Assembly: GCA_037355855.1 (NCBI GenBank)
Contig: CM074762.1
Coordinates: 62,001 to 126,000 of the forward strand
DNA: 64,000 nt
Reading direction: 5' to 3'
From: Pseudo-nitzschia pungens
Lineage: Eukaryota; Bacillariophyta; Bacillariophyceae; Bacillariales; Bacillariaceae
Under the pieces are notes generated by a model. That model saw nothing but the letters and a program-made list of their open reading frames with translations. It was not told the DNA's origin and searched no databases. The stretch's first letter is position 1. Each line of letters starts with the position of its first letter. This document shows positions 43,040-54,235 of the stretch, piece after piece. A program made the position numbers and the translations under genes.

Positions 43040-44480
43040 ACGCATGTCCTCGTGTCTCCTGAGTTTAGATCGATCTCATTTGCATCCTCGCGTCCCCTTT
43101 ATCTATCAATCTGCTCAGCAGAGTACATCCATTCGTTGCTGTCCGCTGTCCCCTTTTATATCGACGCGTTGTTGCTGTATTTTACATGCGTTGCTACTCG
43201 CTGTTCGCTGTAAATCGACGCGTTGCTGTTCGCTGTAACCCCCGTAGATCGACGCGTTGCTGTATCGGCGCTTCGCTGCTGTCCCCTGTATATCGACGCG
43301 TGCTGTTCGCTGTATATCGACGCTTTGATGTTGTCCCCCCTAAAATTGTTGTTGCTGTTCGCTGTATATCGACGCTTTGCTGTCCCCTGTGAATCGGTGC
43401 TTTGCTGCTGTCCATTGTAAATCGACGCTTTGCTGCTGCTCACTGCTCGCTGCTCGCTGCTCCCCCCTGTACTGTTTATTTGGGACGATGCTAGGGTATG
43501 GCTTCGCAGTACATAATCCACGCGTCGGACCTAGCGAAATCCTCTATGATGTTATTTGCTGCTTGCTGCTTGCTGCTTGCTGGATTGCTGCTTGCTATCC
43601 CCCGCATATCGACGATATGCTGTTCCCCCCTGTACTGTTGATCTGCGGCGATGCTAGGGTATTGTGTCGCAGTACAAAAACAACGCGTCGAACCTAGCAA
43701 ACCCCCATACTTTATTCGCTACTTGCTGTCCCCTGTATATCGACGCTTTGTTGCTCTTTGCTGCGTGTTGCTTGTTGCTCTTTGCTGCTTCCTCCCCAGC
43801 GCATCCAGTTTATCTTGGCTGCGCTAGGGTATCGTTTCGCACTACAAAAACCACGTGTCGGACCTACCGAAACCCTTTCCCCTTTATGTCGACGCTTTGG
43901 TGCTATTTGGTGCTATTTGGTGCTATTTGGTGCTATTTGGTGCTATTTGGTGCTATTTGCTGCTGTATCGAGTTTATCGAGGGCGATGCTAGGATATCGT
44001 TTCCCAGTATATAATCCACGCGTCAAACCTATCGAAACCCGGTATTATATTTGCTGCTTGCTGCTCGGTGTTCCCCCCGTACAGTTTATCTTGGGTGTGC
44101 TGGAGTACACGTACCCCTTTTGTGGTAAATGATGTACGCGTCGAACCTAGCGAAAGCTGATACGTTATTCGCTGCTTGTTGCTATTTGCTGCTTGCTATC
44201 CCCTGTATCTCGACGCTTTGCTGACCCGGATCGTTTTAGTATCTTGGCTGTGCTGGGGTATCCCTTTACGGTACATAAACAACGCATCGGACCTAGCGAA
44301 ACCGCAGAACTTTATGCTTGATGCTTGATACTTGATGCTAGCTATATCCTGCTTGTTGCTCGTCACTTGTTGCTTGCTGTCATCCTGTTTCCATCGTCCT
44401 GTGATATGTTGCTTCGTGTTGTAATTGCGTGATTTAGTGCATCTACATGAGACATGAGATTCTGCAGAGCACAATTTTAT
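43040..44480. repeat. Satellite-like array with a 60-bp core every 110-165 bp
   Basis: The core (GATGCTAGGGTAT, then TTCGCAGTACA, then CGCGTCGRACCTAGCGAAA) appears at about 43486, 43648, 43817, 43983, 44096 and 44247. Between cores lie short units of TGCTGTTCGCTG, CCCCTGTATATCGACGC and TTTGGTGCTA (six copies at 43911-43960). The left part (43130-43480) has only the short units. The reading frames here are translations of the array. Confidence 0.85.
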
Positions 44481-45703
44481 TGTCAAGAACCGTGGAAATT
44501 TTGTAATTTTGGACGATCCTGGTACAAACGCCTGTAGAAACCCTGTAGAATTAAATTATTAGAAAAGATCCTCATTTTTTCCATTGTCAACTCCGCATCT
44601 GATTATTTTATTCCTGTGCTTTTCCAGTAAGATTACCGTACAAGGTAATTACTAATTCCCAGTAAACCTTACGTGTACAGTACGGTAATCTTACGCTAAG
44701 CCTTACTACGGTATGTTATGAGCTTACAATAGACAGAACGCCAATACGCCATTTTTGATTGATCGATTCGCGGAATTCTCTCACTGTACAAAGTGTAACA
44801 CCTCATTGTGGTGACAGATTTTCCATCATGGGTAAAGAATTCAGTCGTTCTGTTCGGGTTTGACGGGGTGGAAGAGAATGTATTATTACAGATCAATAAT
44901 GATATATATATTTGAAGTGTCATTCTTTAATTTCCCATCACAACCACCATCTGTTTTGGGTAAGGTTATTGTAGTTTCCCAGAACTCTTTCACGGACGAA
45001 GGAATCATCATCGAATCGTAAGGTTTAGTGTGATAATATGGTAAGGTTACTGTAACAAAAAAATTCTGTTGAGTCTTGTTGATTGATGACGACTTCACGA
45101 AAATAAGTACAAGTAAATAACTACGATCCCCAACGACAGAAGAAAGGGTGATGGATTTTCGATTATCCGGTAATTACAGAATCGTACGAGAATTGTACCG
45201 GTAGGTTGGTAAATAACGCGAACTGTTGAGAGCTTGAGAAATTAAGATTACCATGTTTTCTGGTTCGAATTCAAAGAAGGATCTGGAATACCTGTACCGG
45301 TACCGTACGGTAATTACCGTATTCATTATGTTTACCGTACAACACTTCACAAAAAATATGTCGCATCGAACAAAAAGTTGATGTCACCATTCTTCTCCGC
45401 TGAAGTGTGAAGTCCCAACAAACATCATAACCATTGATACTACTGTAATACGAAATAGCTTCTTACGAGTAGCATCGTGACCAACACAAAGTCATTTTCA
45501 GAAAAAGCAAAAGCAAAAGCGAAAACGATCTCGGTCTATCGTACATCGTAAAACCTACTTTTGAACTCGGAAAGAAACGACAGAACGAAACGAAACGAAA
45601 CAAGACAAAAACAAAACAAAACTATAGAAGACAAATCAAAACAAGACAAATCAAAACAAGACAAATCAAAACAAGACAAGACAAATCAATAACAATAACA
45701 ATC
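44481..45703. other. Intergenic region, no supported gene
   Basis: Word DNA. From about 45585 to 45695 AAACAAGACAAATC repeats sit directly upstream of the small secreted protein and may be its leader. Confidence 0.5.
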
Positions 45704-46099
45704 ATGGTGTCATTTTTCTTCCCTCGATTCTTCGTCCTCCTCCTCGTTCCCTTTACCGCCGCTCTCCTCCTCTTCTCTTCCTCGGCGTGGGCCCTCACCA
45801 ATCCATCCTCCTCATCCTCGTCGGCGTCATCCTCCACTCCCCACCACAGCTACGGCCACGGCTACGGCTACGGCTTTAGCAGAGCGGAACTGGTGGCTCT
45901 CTCACAGGGAGAGGCCTCGTTGCTGGGGGGATCTTCCACGGGAATGTACAACGGACAACCCCTGTGGTCCGGAAAGAAAAACAAGCACAACAACAGCAAC
46001 AAAAACAACAACAAGGAAAAATCCAATGGCGAGAAGGGCTCGTTCACTTCGGCAACCACACCTTCCAACCAGAGTTCCTTTGTCCGAAAGTCACTCTAG
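45704..46099 (+). CDS. Small secreted Ser/Gly/Tyr/Asn-rich protein (131 aa)
   Basis: The ATG has a good context (ATCATGG). A strong signal peptide (about 9-30, ending SSSAWA) precedes a Ser-rich run, an S-Y-G-H-G-Y-G-Y-G-F segment, and a short ordered-looking stretch (RAELVALSQGEASLLGG). A Lys/Asn-rich tail ends the protein. Composition resembles secreted or wall-associated low-complexity diatom proteins, but no family is recognised. The Asn/Lys tail comes from AACAAC repeats. Coding is supported mainly by the signal peptide. Confidence 0.5.
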   Translation: MVSFFFPRFFVLLLVPFTAALLLFSSSAWALTNPSSSSSSASSSTPHHSYGHGYGYGFSRAELVALSQGEASLLGGSSTGMYNGQPLWSGKKNKHNNSNKNNNKEKSNGEKGSFTSATTPSNQSSFVRKSL

Positions 46100-47519
46100 C
46101 TTTCTGAGGCAGGAGAGCATCTTTTCCGTTCTCCTGGAGCCAAGCCGAGGGCTGCGATGATGGGATAGGAAAGAAAAGGAAAGGAAAGGAATGGATACGA
46201 TGAGATACGATGAGATAGGATAGGTCAGGATTGGATGTTACGATCATTATTTGAACCAAAAACAGGACAGATCCATGTTCTTTTCTTGCGCACATGCATT
46301 TCTTCCCGAGAAATTCTACAACTTACTCCTCTCCACTCAACTACTACAAAACTACAAAAATTACCCTAAGAGACAAAACGAAACGAAACGAGATCGCAAC
46401 GCAACGCAACACGACGGGCGTGGTTTTCACAAGATTCCAGAACAAACCAAAGTCAGATTCGCATTATGATCTGTTGCATGAATCATCAAGCTTTTTTTGT
46501 CGTTGAACCCTACTGCTGCTATGCATCGAAAGTCGATCTGATCCACCGAATGTTGTTTACAGTATCATGTATCTATCGCATATGGATCGCGATAGTACGG
46601 ACGGTACGATGTTCATACTATTCTCATGACTTCTATTTTTTTGGCAAGGTTCCATTGTTCTGTTTTGAAACTCTCGCGAATGAATCATCAATACATAGTA
46701 CTAGCTACGTGTACTTATCTACGAGAAGAGAAAAACGCAAAATCAATACAAAGAGTAACATAGACCATATTGTTACTAGTAGGACGACTGTTGTAGTTCT
46801 GTGTACGGAAAGAAAATAAATAAAGTAGAAAATACAGGTATTAGTTGTACCAGGTAGTAACCAACAAGAACTCCGTACTAGTAGTAGTAGTAACAGCAGA
46901 ATCGCGAGGACTGCAACAAGCAATCGTTGTGCATTAGACTTCCTTGCTGGATGCCATCTGAAATGACTTTCTTGTACTAGTAGTACTATTAGTTGTTGCA
47001 GTACCGTAGTACTAGTAATCTTACTACCTAGTAGTACCAGTGAGGAATCGAACAAGCCACATGCTGGAAAGTAAGGAACTACTAGTAGTTGCTACCACTA
47101 GTAGGAATTGATCTGGTAAGAAATTGACCTTGGACATTCTTGGATGGGGGACTGTGGATGGATCTAGTAGAATGATTCACATGTTCAATGTGGAGGTCCC
47201 AGTGGTTAGAATTTTGAAAAATGGATAGACCTAGAATCCCATGGTGTCCTCATGATGGTAAATTGAGAACACAGGAGGAATGGATCTGTGTAATGATATT
47301 TGCCCGTCGGCAATACTACTAGGAGAGCATTACTACTAACAACAGTACAGCACGGAGTGCTGCTGGCAAATAGTGAGACTAGTACAGAGGATGATGATAC
47401 TGCTGCCTATTCGAACGCTATTGCATACACTTCGTTACTACAAGATACTCACCTAGAGGTACAAAGGAATCGATCGATAGGGGGGAATGATGGACGAGTG
47501 CTTCTTAGTTTAAAAGGTG
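46100..47519. other. Intergenic region, no supported gene
   Basis: GGAAAGGAAAGG (about 46165) and GATACGATGAGATA repeats, AACGAAACGA runs, then TACTAGTAG runs from 46870. Reading frames are short. Confidence 0.5.
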
Positions 47520-48200
47520 AATACAAGAAGAAGAGTGAGAGCTGAGCTGAGCGCTCAGCTCATGGTGTGACAGCATGGTTCGCTATCTCGTATCCTTGAG
47601 CTCTGTACAGCTCTGTAGCTTCAGTACTGTAGTGTACTGAGTAACGTAGCTAAATTAATCCAATCGTGTGCTAGCTCGCTAGCTCGCTTGCTTGGTGCGA
47701 AGTTCAACTGTATGGGTCGGATATCCGGTTATAGTACTAATCGTACACGAATGACCATACCCCGACGGTAGTATAACATGGTAGCATAGTATGTTACCGT
47801 AACCTTAGCATAACACGGTAGCATACTACCAAGTATCTTGTAACATTAACTTAGCCACCTTAACCCTGTAGCACTATGCTACAGTGTGTTAGCGGCGGTG
47901 CTATACCCGGGGTCCTTGTAACTGGTACAAATCGTGCGCGAGGACCCTGGTATCTTGGAGTTAGCACCCCATACACCTTGTAATAAGCCTGCTGCTAAGC
48001 CTGTTGCTATACCTGATGCTAAGCGTTTAGCACACAGCTCTAGCACACAGCTCTAGCACACAGCTCTAGCACCATGTACTAGATAGGAGGAGTTACTGGA
48101 GGAGGCTAATACCCGTAGCCCCAGTACTATAGTTCCTCCATACACAGGAACCTTACTAGCACAGTCCATAGCACCATCTTGGATATCTTCATATCTGGTG
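47520..48200 (-). repeat. Dispersed repeat family, copy B (about 680 bp, inverted to copy A)
   Basis: Read on the minus strand it carries the blocks of copy A in order: ATGAAGATATCCA (48180-48192), GGTGCTATG, CCTGTGTATGGAG, ACTGGGGCTAC, GAGCTGTGTGCTA twice, and at its end the palindrome GAGCTGAGCGCTCAGCTC (47540-47557). No coding content. Confidence 0.65.
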
Positions 48201-48569
48201 GAATCAGCAGTGCTTTGTGGTAGTAGTTGTACTAGTACTAGTAGTGAATTGGACTGCTGCCATTTCCTTTGGATGCCATGTGGTGGAATGATTCACTACC
48301 AGGGGTAGCACGACTAGTGAACTGAAACGACAAAGATGGATCTGGAATCACATGTTCTTGCTTGTGAGTTGGAGTAATAGAAGTACCAGTAGTAGAAATG
48401 GATCTGAAATCATTATTTAATCATATTTTTGTACACTAAGGATCCACTCCACATGATACAGTACACAACATACACGTAGTACTAATGCTTAAAAAAGAAA
48501 ATAATACTTCGTAATACAATTATTGGTACTACTAGTAGTCGTACCAGTATTATCAATACTAGTAGTAGT
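48201..48569. other. Intergenic region ending at the retrotransposon
   Basis: TACTAGTAGT runs and word DNA; ends with the GTAGT target site at 48565-48569. Confidence 0.6.
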
Positions 48570-48760
48570 TGCCGTGCACCGGAATACAGTCACGAGTCCA
48601 CTCGGGACTGGATTAAGGATAAGGATGAATTACGATTAGCGAGCGTCCGTATCGCCAACAGGGAGACGGTCTCTCAATCCGATAGCAATAGACTAATTGA
48701 TAGAGCTCACAATTTGCATATCACTACTATTCTAATCACTAGTAGACCCGGGGTATGGCA
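48570..48760 (+). repeat. 5' LTR (191 bp)
   Basis: Starts TGCCGTGCACCGG and ends GGGTATGGCA. I saw no difference from the 3' copy. Confidence 0.95.
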
Positions 48761-49495
48761 TGATTTTAAAATCAAGCTGAGCGCTGATGACCATGAGCAA
48801 GAGAAGGGACCGATCGGCCGACAAACCGACGGGACCGAAGAAACTGCCGAAAAATGGAGGCGCAGAGAAGCAAAGAAACAGGGAGAAGGATATCCAGTGT
48901 CTGCAGCACAAGGAAGACCGACCCCAGCAACTGTTGGCGCCCAAAGAAGGGAGCAACAGCAGCAACAGAGACACCTAAGTACCTAAACAGGACCATGGTC
49001 GACAAAAGAAATAATGAAATAAGTGTCGAAAAAGTGACACATAATCCAGTGAGTGGACTAATTGGACCAACACTGAGCGGATGGACAGACCGAATAGGGG
49101 ATGCCAACCAAAACCGAAGTATACGGATATCCGGAAAGGTATATAATGAATACCTAAACACCACCAATCCCACGGGAAACGAGAAGTGGGACCGGCCCGG
49201 TGATCGCTTAGTAGAGAAGCAACGCCGGAGAACCACGGGAATCGAATCCCACAAAATAAAAACAGAAACAACTCCGGAGAACCACAGGATTCCCGGGAAC
49301 TAAAGAGAGAAACAACTCCCACCACTGGACAAACCAGGGGGAAAATCAGTTACAACACGGGGTATCGCGTGGAAGTGAACCCCAGGGGGAAACACTGGAG
49401 CAATCACTTTTTGCTCATTTCCAACCCAACTAACAACTTACAGAAATACTGTAACTAATTAAACTAAAATATAATAAACGACTGATTAACTCACC
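48761..49495 (+). other. Retrotransposon leader
   Basis: 735 bp between the 5' LTR and the gag ATG. A 90-codon and a 149-codon frame overlap here in different phases, with Lys/Arg/Gln-rich products; neither is convincing as a protein. Confidence 0.6.
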
Positions 49496-50935
49496 ATGAC
49501 GTCTAAAGGAACCAAACTGAAACCTTTCAACGTCACACGGGAGGACTGGCCGGAAGACGCCACCACCGTAAAGATGAATGTAGACAGCGAACAAGGTGGA
49601 ATCGCATTCAGCGACTACCTGAAGGTTCTCAATGGTACTGAAAGACCAGAACTCTTCCTTATCTGGAAGAGAGACTTTGACCAGAAAATTGCTGGCAATG
49701 ACAAACTCAACGGGGACCAGAAATTGGAGGTTCTACAGAGAATCCTCTCTATTGAGGCACTCGGACTTGTCCAGCGAACACTCGCGCGGACCTACTTGGC
49801 CGAACCGACCCACAAGGTCCATCAGACCAGACACGTACAGAAAAAGATCCAAGAGATCGAACAAAGGGACCAAGCAAACATCCTGCTATCAATGGGGCAA
49901 GACGCCACCGAAACTCCCACGGGAGCCTCCAAGGAGACGGCAAAGGAGCAAGCTCCAAACGCCGACAAAACCGACACCGCCAAGGCGAGTTCGGACAAAG
50001 AATCGGAGACCAACAACCTCGAGTCTCCAATCCCAAAGAAAAAGGCCGCAAGCGCCCTCATCCAGTACTACCAATCCCAGGAGTACAGAAAGGATGTCAT
50101 CGAGGAATGCATGCATGCCCTCAAACTCAAAATCTTTGGCAATGACCAACACGGCAAGCGCTCGTATATCGTCCTCCGCCGATTCATGCGAGGCATGCGC
50201 GTGGACCTCAAACATGGCATTAGAGCCTGGGCCAACCGAATGGCCGAACTCCAAAGCTACCTCCCAGATTGCCTCTGGGAATGTGGCAGTGACCAAATGG
50301 AAACACCAAGAAGTTTCACCCAAGGAGAAATGAAGGAAATCCTAGATGCCAACATGACCCACTCCCAACGCGAGAAGCTGGAGCACATCAGTTGGGACCT
50401 CTACACCCACTCCTTTAACACCACTATCGACAAGCTCGAAAACCTGGAAATCACCATCCGGAAGGAAGCACTAATGCAACAACGCATCACCGATCTCGAA
50501 AAGCAGACCGGCGTCACCAAGAAGACCCCCAAGGCCGCATCTGGGGGAGGAACCCACCACGGGAAATCCCCTGGCAAAAAGAAGCGCCCTGTGGACAACA
50601 GCAACAAACAGCTATGCAAGACCTGTGGCAAGGTCCATGCCGGCAAATGCTGGAAACTAACCGGTGGTCCCCACAAGAAGGGGAAGTTCGACCGGGAAAC
50701 CATCAACCTGCTCAAGGAGCACTTTGTGGCAAAAGAACAAGACTCAGACACTGAGCAACACTCCAAACCCCACTGGGGAAGGAACCTATCGAACCACGAG
50801 TACTCATACGTACTGGCCACGGCCCAAGCTGACCACGAAGTCTCCGATGACGAGATCGACATCTCCGAACGGGAACTCAAAGAGTACAGAAGAAAGTACA
50901 GAAAGACCTTTAAAAAGAAAGGATCCCACAACTGA
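49496..50935 (+). CDS. gag: Gag of the Ty3/gypsy element
   Basis: 479 residues from an ATG in good context (ACCATGA). The N-terminal half is helical and charged, with a Lys/Glu/Ser/Thr-rich linker (about 138-185), as in capsid proteins of gypsy elements. Near the C-terminus a zinc knuckle reads CKTCGKVHAGKC, spacing C-x2-C-x3-H-x3-C. This is one residue shorter at two positions than the usual C-x2-C-x4-H-x4-C. The frame ends in TGA and the next codon is the ATG of pol in the same frame. Gag forms the particle that packages element RNA. Confidence 0.85.
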   Translation: MTSKGTKLKPFNVTREDWPEDATTVKMNVDSEQGGIAFSDYLKVLNGTERPELFLIWKRDFDQKIAGNDKLNGDQKLEVLQRILSIEALGLVQRTLARTYLAEPTHKVHQTRHVQKKIQEIEQRDQANILLSMGQDATETPTGASKETAKEQAPNADKTDTAKASSDKESETNNLESPIPKKKAASALIQYYQSQEYRKDVIEECMHALKLKIFGNDQHGKRSYIVLRRFMRGMRVDLKHGIRAWANRMAELQSYLPDCLWECGSDQMETPRSFTQGEMKEILDANMTHSQREKLEHISWDLYTHSFNTTIDKLENLEITIRKEALMQQRITDLEKQTGVTKKTPKAASGGGTHHGKSPGKKKRPVDNSNKQLCKTCGKVHAGKCWKLTGGPHKKGKFDRETINLLKEHFVAKEQDSDTEQHSKPHWGRNLSNHEYSYVLATAQADHEVSDDEIDISERELKEYRRKYRKTFKKKGSHN

Positions 50936-53900
50936 ATGGTTTCTGATACCATCCACACCGGACCGCGCGTAATCAACCGATTCGCAGACGTCTGTGTGGA
51001 GGTATTGGACCACAAGGGAAGGGGGAGGATGCTCCGGGGCCTACTCGACTCCGGGTGCTCCAAATCCATCATACTACGGCAATTTGTCGACCGAAGTCAA
51101 CTAACGAACCGAGACCAAAGATCTGTCACCTACAACACGTACGGAGGCAAGTTCAGAACCAAGTCTGCGGCTTCAGTGGGACTAAGGCTGATAGAATTTT
51201 CAAACTCCAAGACCATCAAATGGACCTTCCAAGTGGATGAGTATCATCACCACGAGGAAGTACCCTATGACATGATTATAGGATCCGACCTAATGGCACA
51301 ACTGGGACTGGACATAAAATACAGCTCCCGTACGATCGAATGGCAGGGTGACTCTATTCCCATGAAGGGGATGGGGGAGCTCTCTGACCCGGACAAATGT
51401 GAGGCAGTATTCTTTGCCAACACACAAAGTCCTATCCTCCAACAAGAGGAAGAACGGCAAGCCAAAATCCTGGATGCAGACTACTCCAAAGTCGATATAG
51501 ACGCTATGGTCAATGACCTGGAGATTACAGACGCGTCCAAGGCAGCACTGAAGAAAACGCTAAAGAAATTCCCAACACTCTTTGGAGGAGGATTGGGTCT
51601 TCTCAAAAACATAGAACCGGTGTCCATTGAGCTCCAACCAGGGGTCAAACCGGTCCGGCAGAGGTACTATTCTGTACCCCATGCCTTTGAACAAGCACTC
51701 CGAAAGGAGATCACCAGGCTCTGTGATATTGGAGTCCTGGAAAAACTCCCCCACGATGACGACTCACCGTGGGCATCCCCTACCTTCTGTCAACCCAAGA
51801 AGACAGGGGACATTCGCGTCCTAACCGACTTTCGGAAGATGAATGCAGCCATCCAGAGGAAACCATTCCCACTACCACGAATAGGGGAAACAATCCAACG
51901 GCTCCAGAAATTCCAGTCAGCCACGGCGCTGGACTTGTCCCAAGGGTACTACACCATTCCCATCTGCAAGGAGAGCCAGAAGATCTGCTCCACCATTCTG
52001 CCGTGGGGTAAGTATGCCTACAAGAGACTGGCAATGGGGATTGCGTGTGCTCCGGATATCTTCCAATCAGTCATGATGAACCTCCTCGGCGATCTGGACT
52101 ACGTCCTGGTCTACATTGATGATATCCTAATCATCCAGAGAGAAGGGGAATCTGAACAGGATCACCTCGACAAAATTGATACAGTCCTACAAAGACTGGA
52201 TGATGCTGGCTTCCGAGCCAACCTACGGAAATCCTTCTTCATGCAAAAAGAAGTGGAATATCTGGGGTTTCTGTTAACAACAGAGGGCATTCAGCCCCAG
52301 CCAAAGAAACTGGAGGCGATGAAGCGTCTGGAAGCCCCCAAGAACACCAAGCAACTCAAGATGTTCCTTGGAATGGTAAATTTCTACCGGGACATGTGGA
52401 AGCGCCGCTCCCACATCCTAGCCCCTCTGAACAAACTAGCAGGGAAAAAGGGCAAAATGAATTGGTACTGGGATCCAGCAGAGCAGAAAGCTTTCATGGA
52501 GGCGAAGAGGATGCTCGCAGATGAAGCTAAGCTTGCATTCCCAGACTTTACGAAACCATTTCATCTCTACTCAGACGCCAGTGACAGGCAACTGGGAGCA
52601 ACTGTATGCCAAGATGGCAAACCCCTTGGTTTCTACACCCGGAAGCTGAACTCGGCGCAGCTCAACTACACGGTGGGAGAAAAAGAACTCCTGGGCATAG
52701 TAGAAGGGCTAAAAGCGTTTGAAGGAATCCTACGAGGACAAGATGTGATTATTCACACAGACCACCTAAACCTACTGTATCAGCAGATGCCGACGCAGAG
52801 AATGGTCCGGTGGAGACTCCTTATGGAGGAGTTCCATCCAGTAGTCAAGCATGTTGCGGGCAAAGACAATGATGCAGCAGACGCACTGTCTCGCCTGGAC
52901 ATTACTGATGATCCAGCGGACACAGTGGAATGGCTACCACCGAATAAGCCCCTCACCTACGCGGATGAGGAAGAGCACCTCCGGCAACTCCTATTTCCAC
53001 TTGGAGAAGAAGCTCCGGAAGAATTCCAGGGCAATAGTGCATTCCCACTTGCCCCGGACATGATTCAGTTCTACCAGCAAAAGGACACAGGAATCATGAG
53101 TGCTCTGAAAAAGGACAACCGACTGACCACCAAAATGGTGGAAGGTTACAACCTAATCCATAAAGAAGGAAAGATTCTGATTCCCGATAAACTCAAGGAT
53201 AGAGTTATGGAATGGTACCACAGCATGTTGGTCCATCCCGGAGAAAAGAGAATGGAACAGAGCATACGCTCAGTCTTCACCTGGAAAGGCCTAAGGAAGG
53301 ACGTCCAGGACCTTTGTAAGCACTGCCACACGTGTCAGATGTTTAAGAAGAGTGGCCGGAAGAAGTATGGACTACTACCGGAAAAAGCAGCTGAGGTCAC
53401 CAAATGGCAGAGGGTCAATGTGGACCTCTGGGGACCTGCAACTGTCCACAACAAAAATGGTAAAGACTACCAAATCCATGTCCTCACCATGGTGGACCCA
53501 GTGACCGGATGGTTTGAACTGGCTCACCTGAAGGACTCCCCAAATGCAGCAGAAACTCAACGATTGTTGGACAGCACCTGGCTGGCAAGGTATCCGCGCC
53601 CAAAGGAAATTGGCTTTGATGGCGGGAGTGAGTTCAAAGCAGAGTTCCAAGAGCTCTGCGAGAACATGGGGATGAAAAGAAAGCCCAGTGGGGCTTGGAA
53701 CCCACAATCCAACTCGGTGTTGGAAAGGATCCATCAGGTATTAAAGGACTGTCTGTTGTCCTTCAACCTGGAAAATAGGGACCTCCACGAGAAGGACCCT
53801 TTTGAGGAATTCACCACCAAGGCAGCATATGCTATCAGAAGCGCCATCCATACTACCCTGGGGTACTCCCCAGCGCAACTGGTGTTTGGTCGAGACATGT

Positions 53901-54211
53901 TCATGCCGGTGAACTTCCCAGTGGATTGGGAAGCAATCCAAGCTAGGAAGCAGAAAAGCATCCACAAGAGCAACATCAGGGAGAACCAGAAGAGGATCCC
54001 CCATGTCTATAAAGAAGGCGACTATGTCACCCTGGAAAGGAAGGGCATTATTCCAAAACTGTCCTTCCCACGGCAAGGACCTTACAAGGTACTCAAGGCC
54101 CATGATAATGGAACTGTAACTATTGAAACTGCTCCTTTTGTGACTGATCGGGTTAACATCAGGAGAGTCCACCCCTATTATTGCAGGGGTAGCCCTGAAC
54201 CGGAGAAGTAA
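50936..54211 (+). CDS. pol: Pol of the Ty3/gypsy element (PR-RT-RH-IN)
   Basis: 1091 residues. Retropepsin site LLDSG is at 36-40 (D38). Reverse transcriptase spans about 225-430 with the Y-I-D-D box at 393-396. RNase H follows with LYSDAS and IHTDHLNLLY, then HVAGKDNDAADALSR. Integrase has a H-H-C-C zinc region ending CKHCHTC, then catalytic D830 (VDLWGP), D895 (FDGGSEF) and E930 (SVLERIH). A GPY/F-type module (QGPYKVLKAHDNGTV) lies near the end; no chromodomain is seen. The order places it in Ty3/gypsy. Pol begins directly after the gag TGA, in the same frame, so it is made either by stop readthrough or by reinitiation at the ATG. Confidence 0.95.
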   Translation: MVSDTIHTGPRVINRFADVCVEVLDHKGRGRMLRGLLDSGCSKSIILRQFVDRSQLTNRDQRSVTYNTYGGKFRTKSAASVGLRLIEFSNSKTIKWTFQVDEYHHHEEVPYDMIIGSDLMAQLGLDIKYSSRTIEWQGDSIPMKGMGELSDPDKCEAVFFANTQSPILQQEEERQAKILDADYSKVDIDAMVNDLEITDASKAALKKTLKKFPTLFGGGLGLLKNIEPVSIELQPGVKPVRQRYYSVPHAFEQALRKEITRLCDIGVLEKLPHDDDSPWASPTFCQPKKTGDIRVLTDFRKMNAAIQRKPFPLPRIGETIQRLQKFQSATALDLSQGYYTIPICKESQKICSTILPWGKYAYKRLAMGIACAPDIFQSVMMNLLGDLDYVLVYIDDILIIQREGESEQDHLDKIDTVLQRLDDAGFRANLRKSFFMQKEVEYLGFLLTTEGIQPQPKKLEAMKRLEAPKNTKQLKMFLGMVNFYRDMWKRRSHILAPLNKLAGKKGKMNWYWDPAEQKAFMEAKRMLADEAKLAFPDFTKPFHLYSDASDRQLGATVCQDGKPLGFYTRKLNSAQLNYTVGEKELLGIVEGLKAFEGILRGQDVIIHTDHLNLLYQQMPTQRMVRWRLLMEEFHPVVKHVAGKDNDAADALSRLDITDDPADTVEWLPPNKPLTYADEEEHLRQLLFPLGEEAPEEFQGNSAFPLAPDMIQFYQQKDTGIMSALKKDNRLTTKMVEGYNLIHKEGKILIPDKLKDRVMEWYHSMLVHPGEKRMEQSIRSVFTWKGLRKDVQDLCKHCHTCQMFKKSGRKKYGLLPEKAAEVTKWQRVNVDLWGPATVHNKNGKDYQIHVLTMVDPVTGWFELAHLKDSPNAAETQRLLDSTWLARYPRPKEIGFDGGSEFKAEFQELCENMGMKRKPSGAWNPQSNSVLERIHQVLKDCLLSFNLENRDLHEKDPFEEFTTKAAYAIRSAIHTTLGYSPAQLVFGRDMFMPVNFPVDWEAIQARKQKSIHKSNIRENQKRIPHVYKEGDYVTLERKGIIPKLSFPRQGPYKVLKAHDNGTVTIETAPFVTDRVNIRRVHPYYCRGSPEPEK

Positions 54212-54235
54212 TTATTACAGTACCATGGAGGAGCA

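Noticed and set aside
43044..44132. Multiple Cys/Leu-rich frames of 65-124 codons
   Set aside because: They lie in the satellite array and repeat with its period; no start or domain is credible.
48714..49303. Two frames in the retrotransposon leader, possible extra gene
   Set aside because: Composition is Lys/Arg/Gln-biased, the frames overlap in different phases, and similar elements have untranslated leaders.
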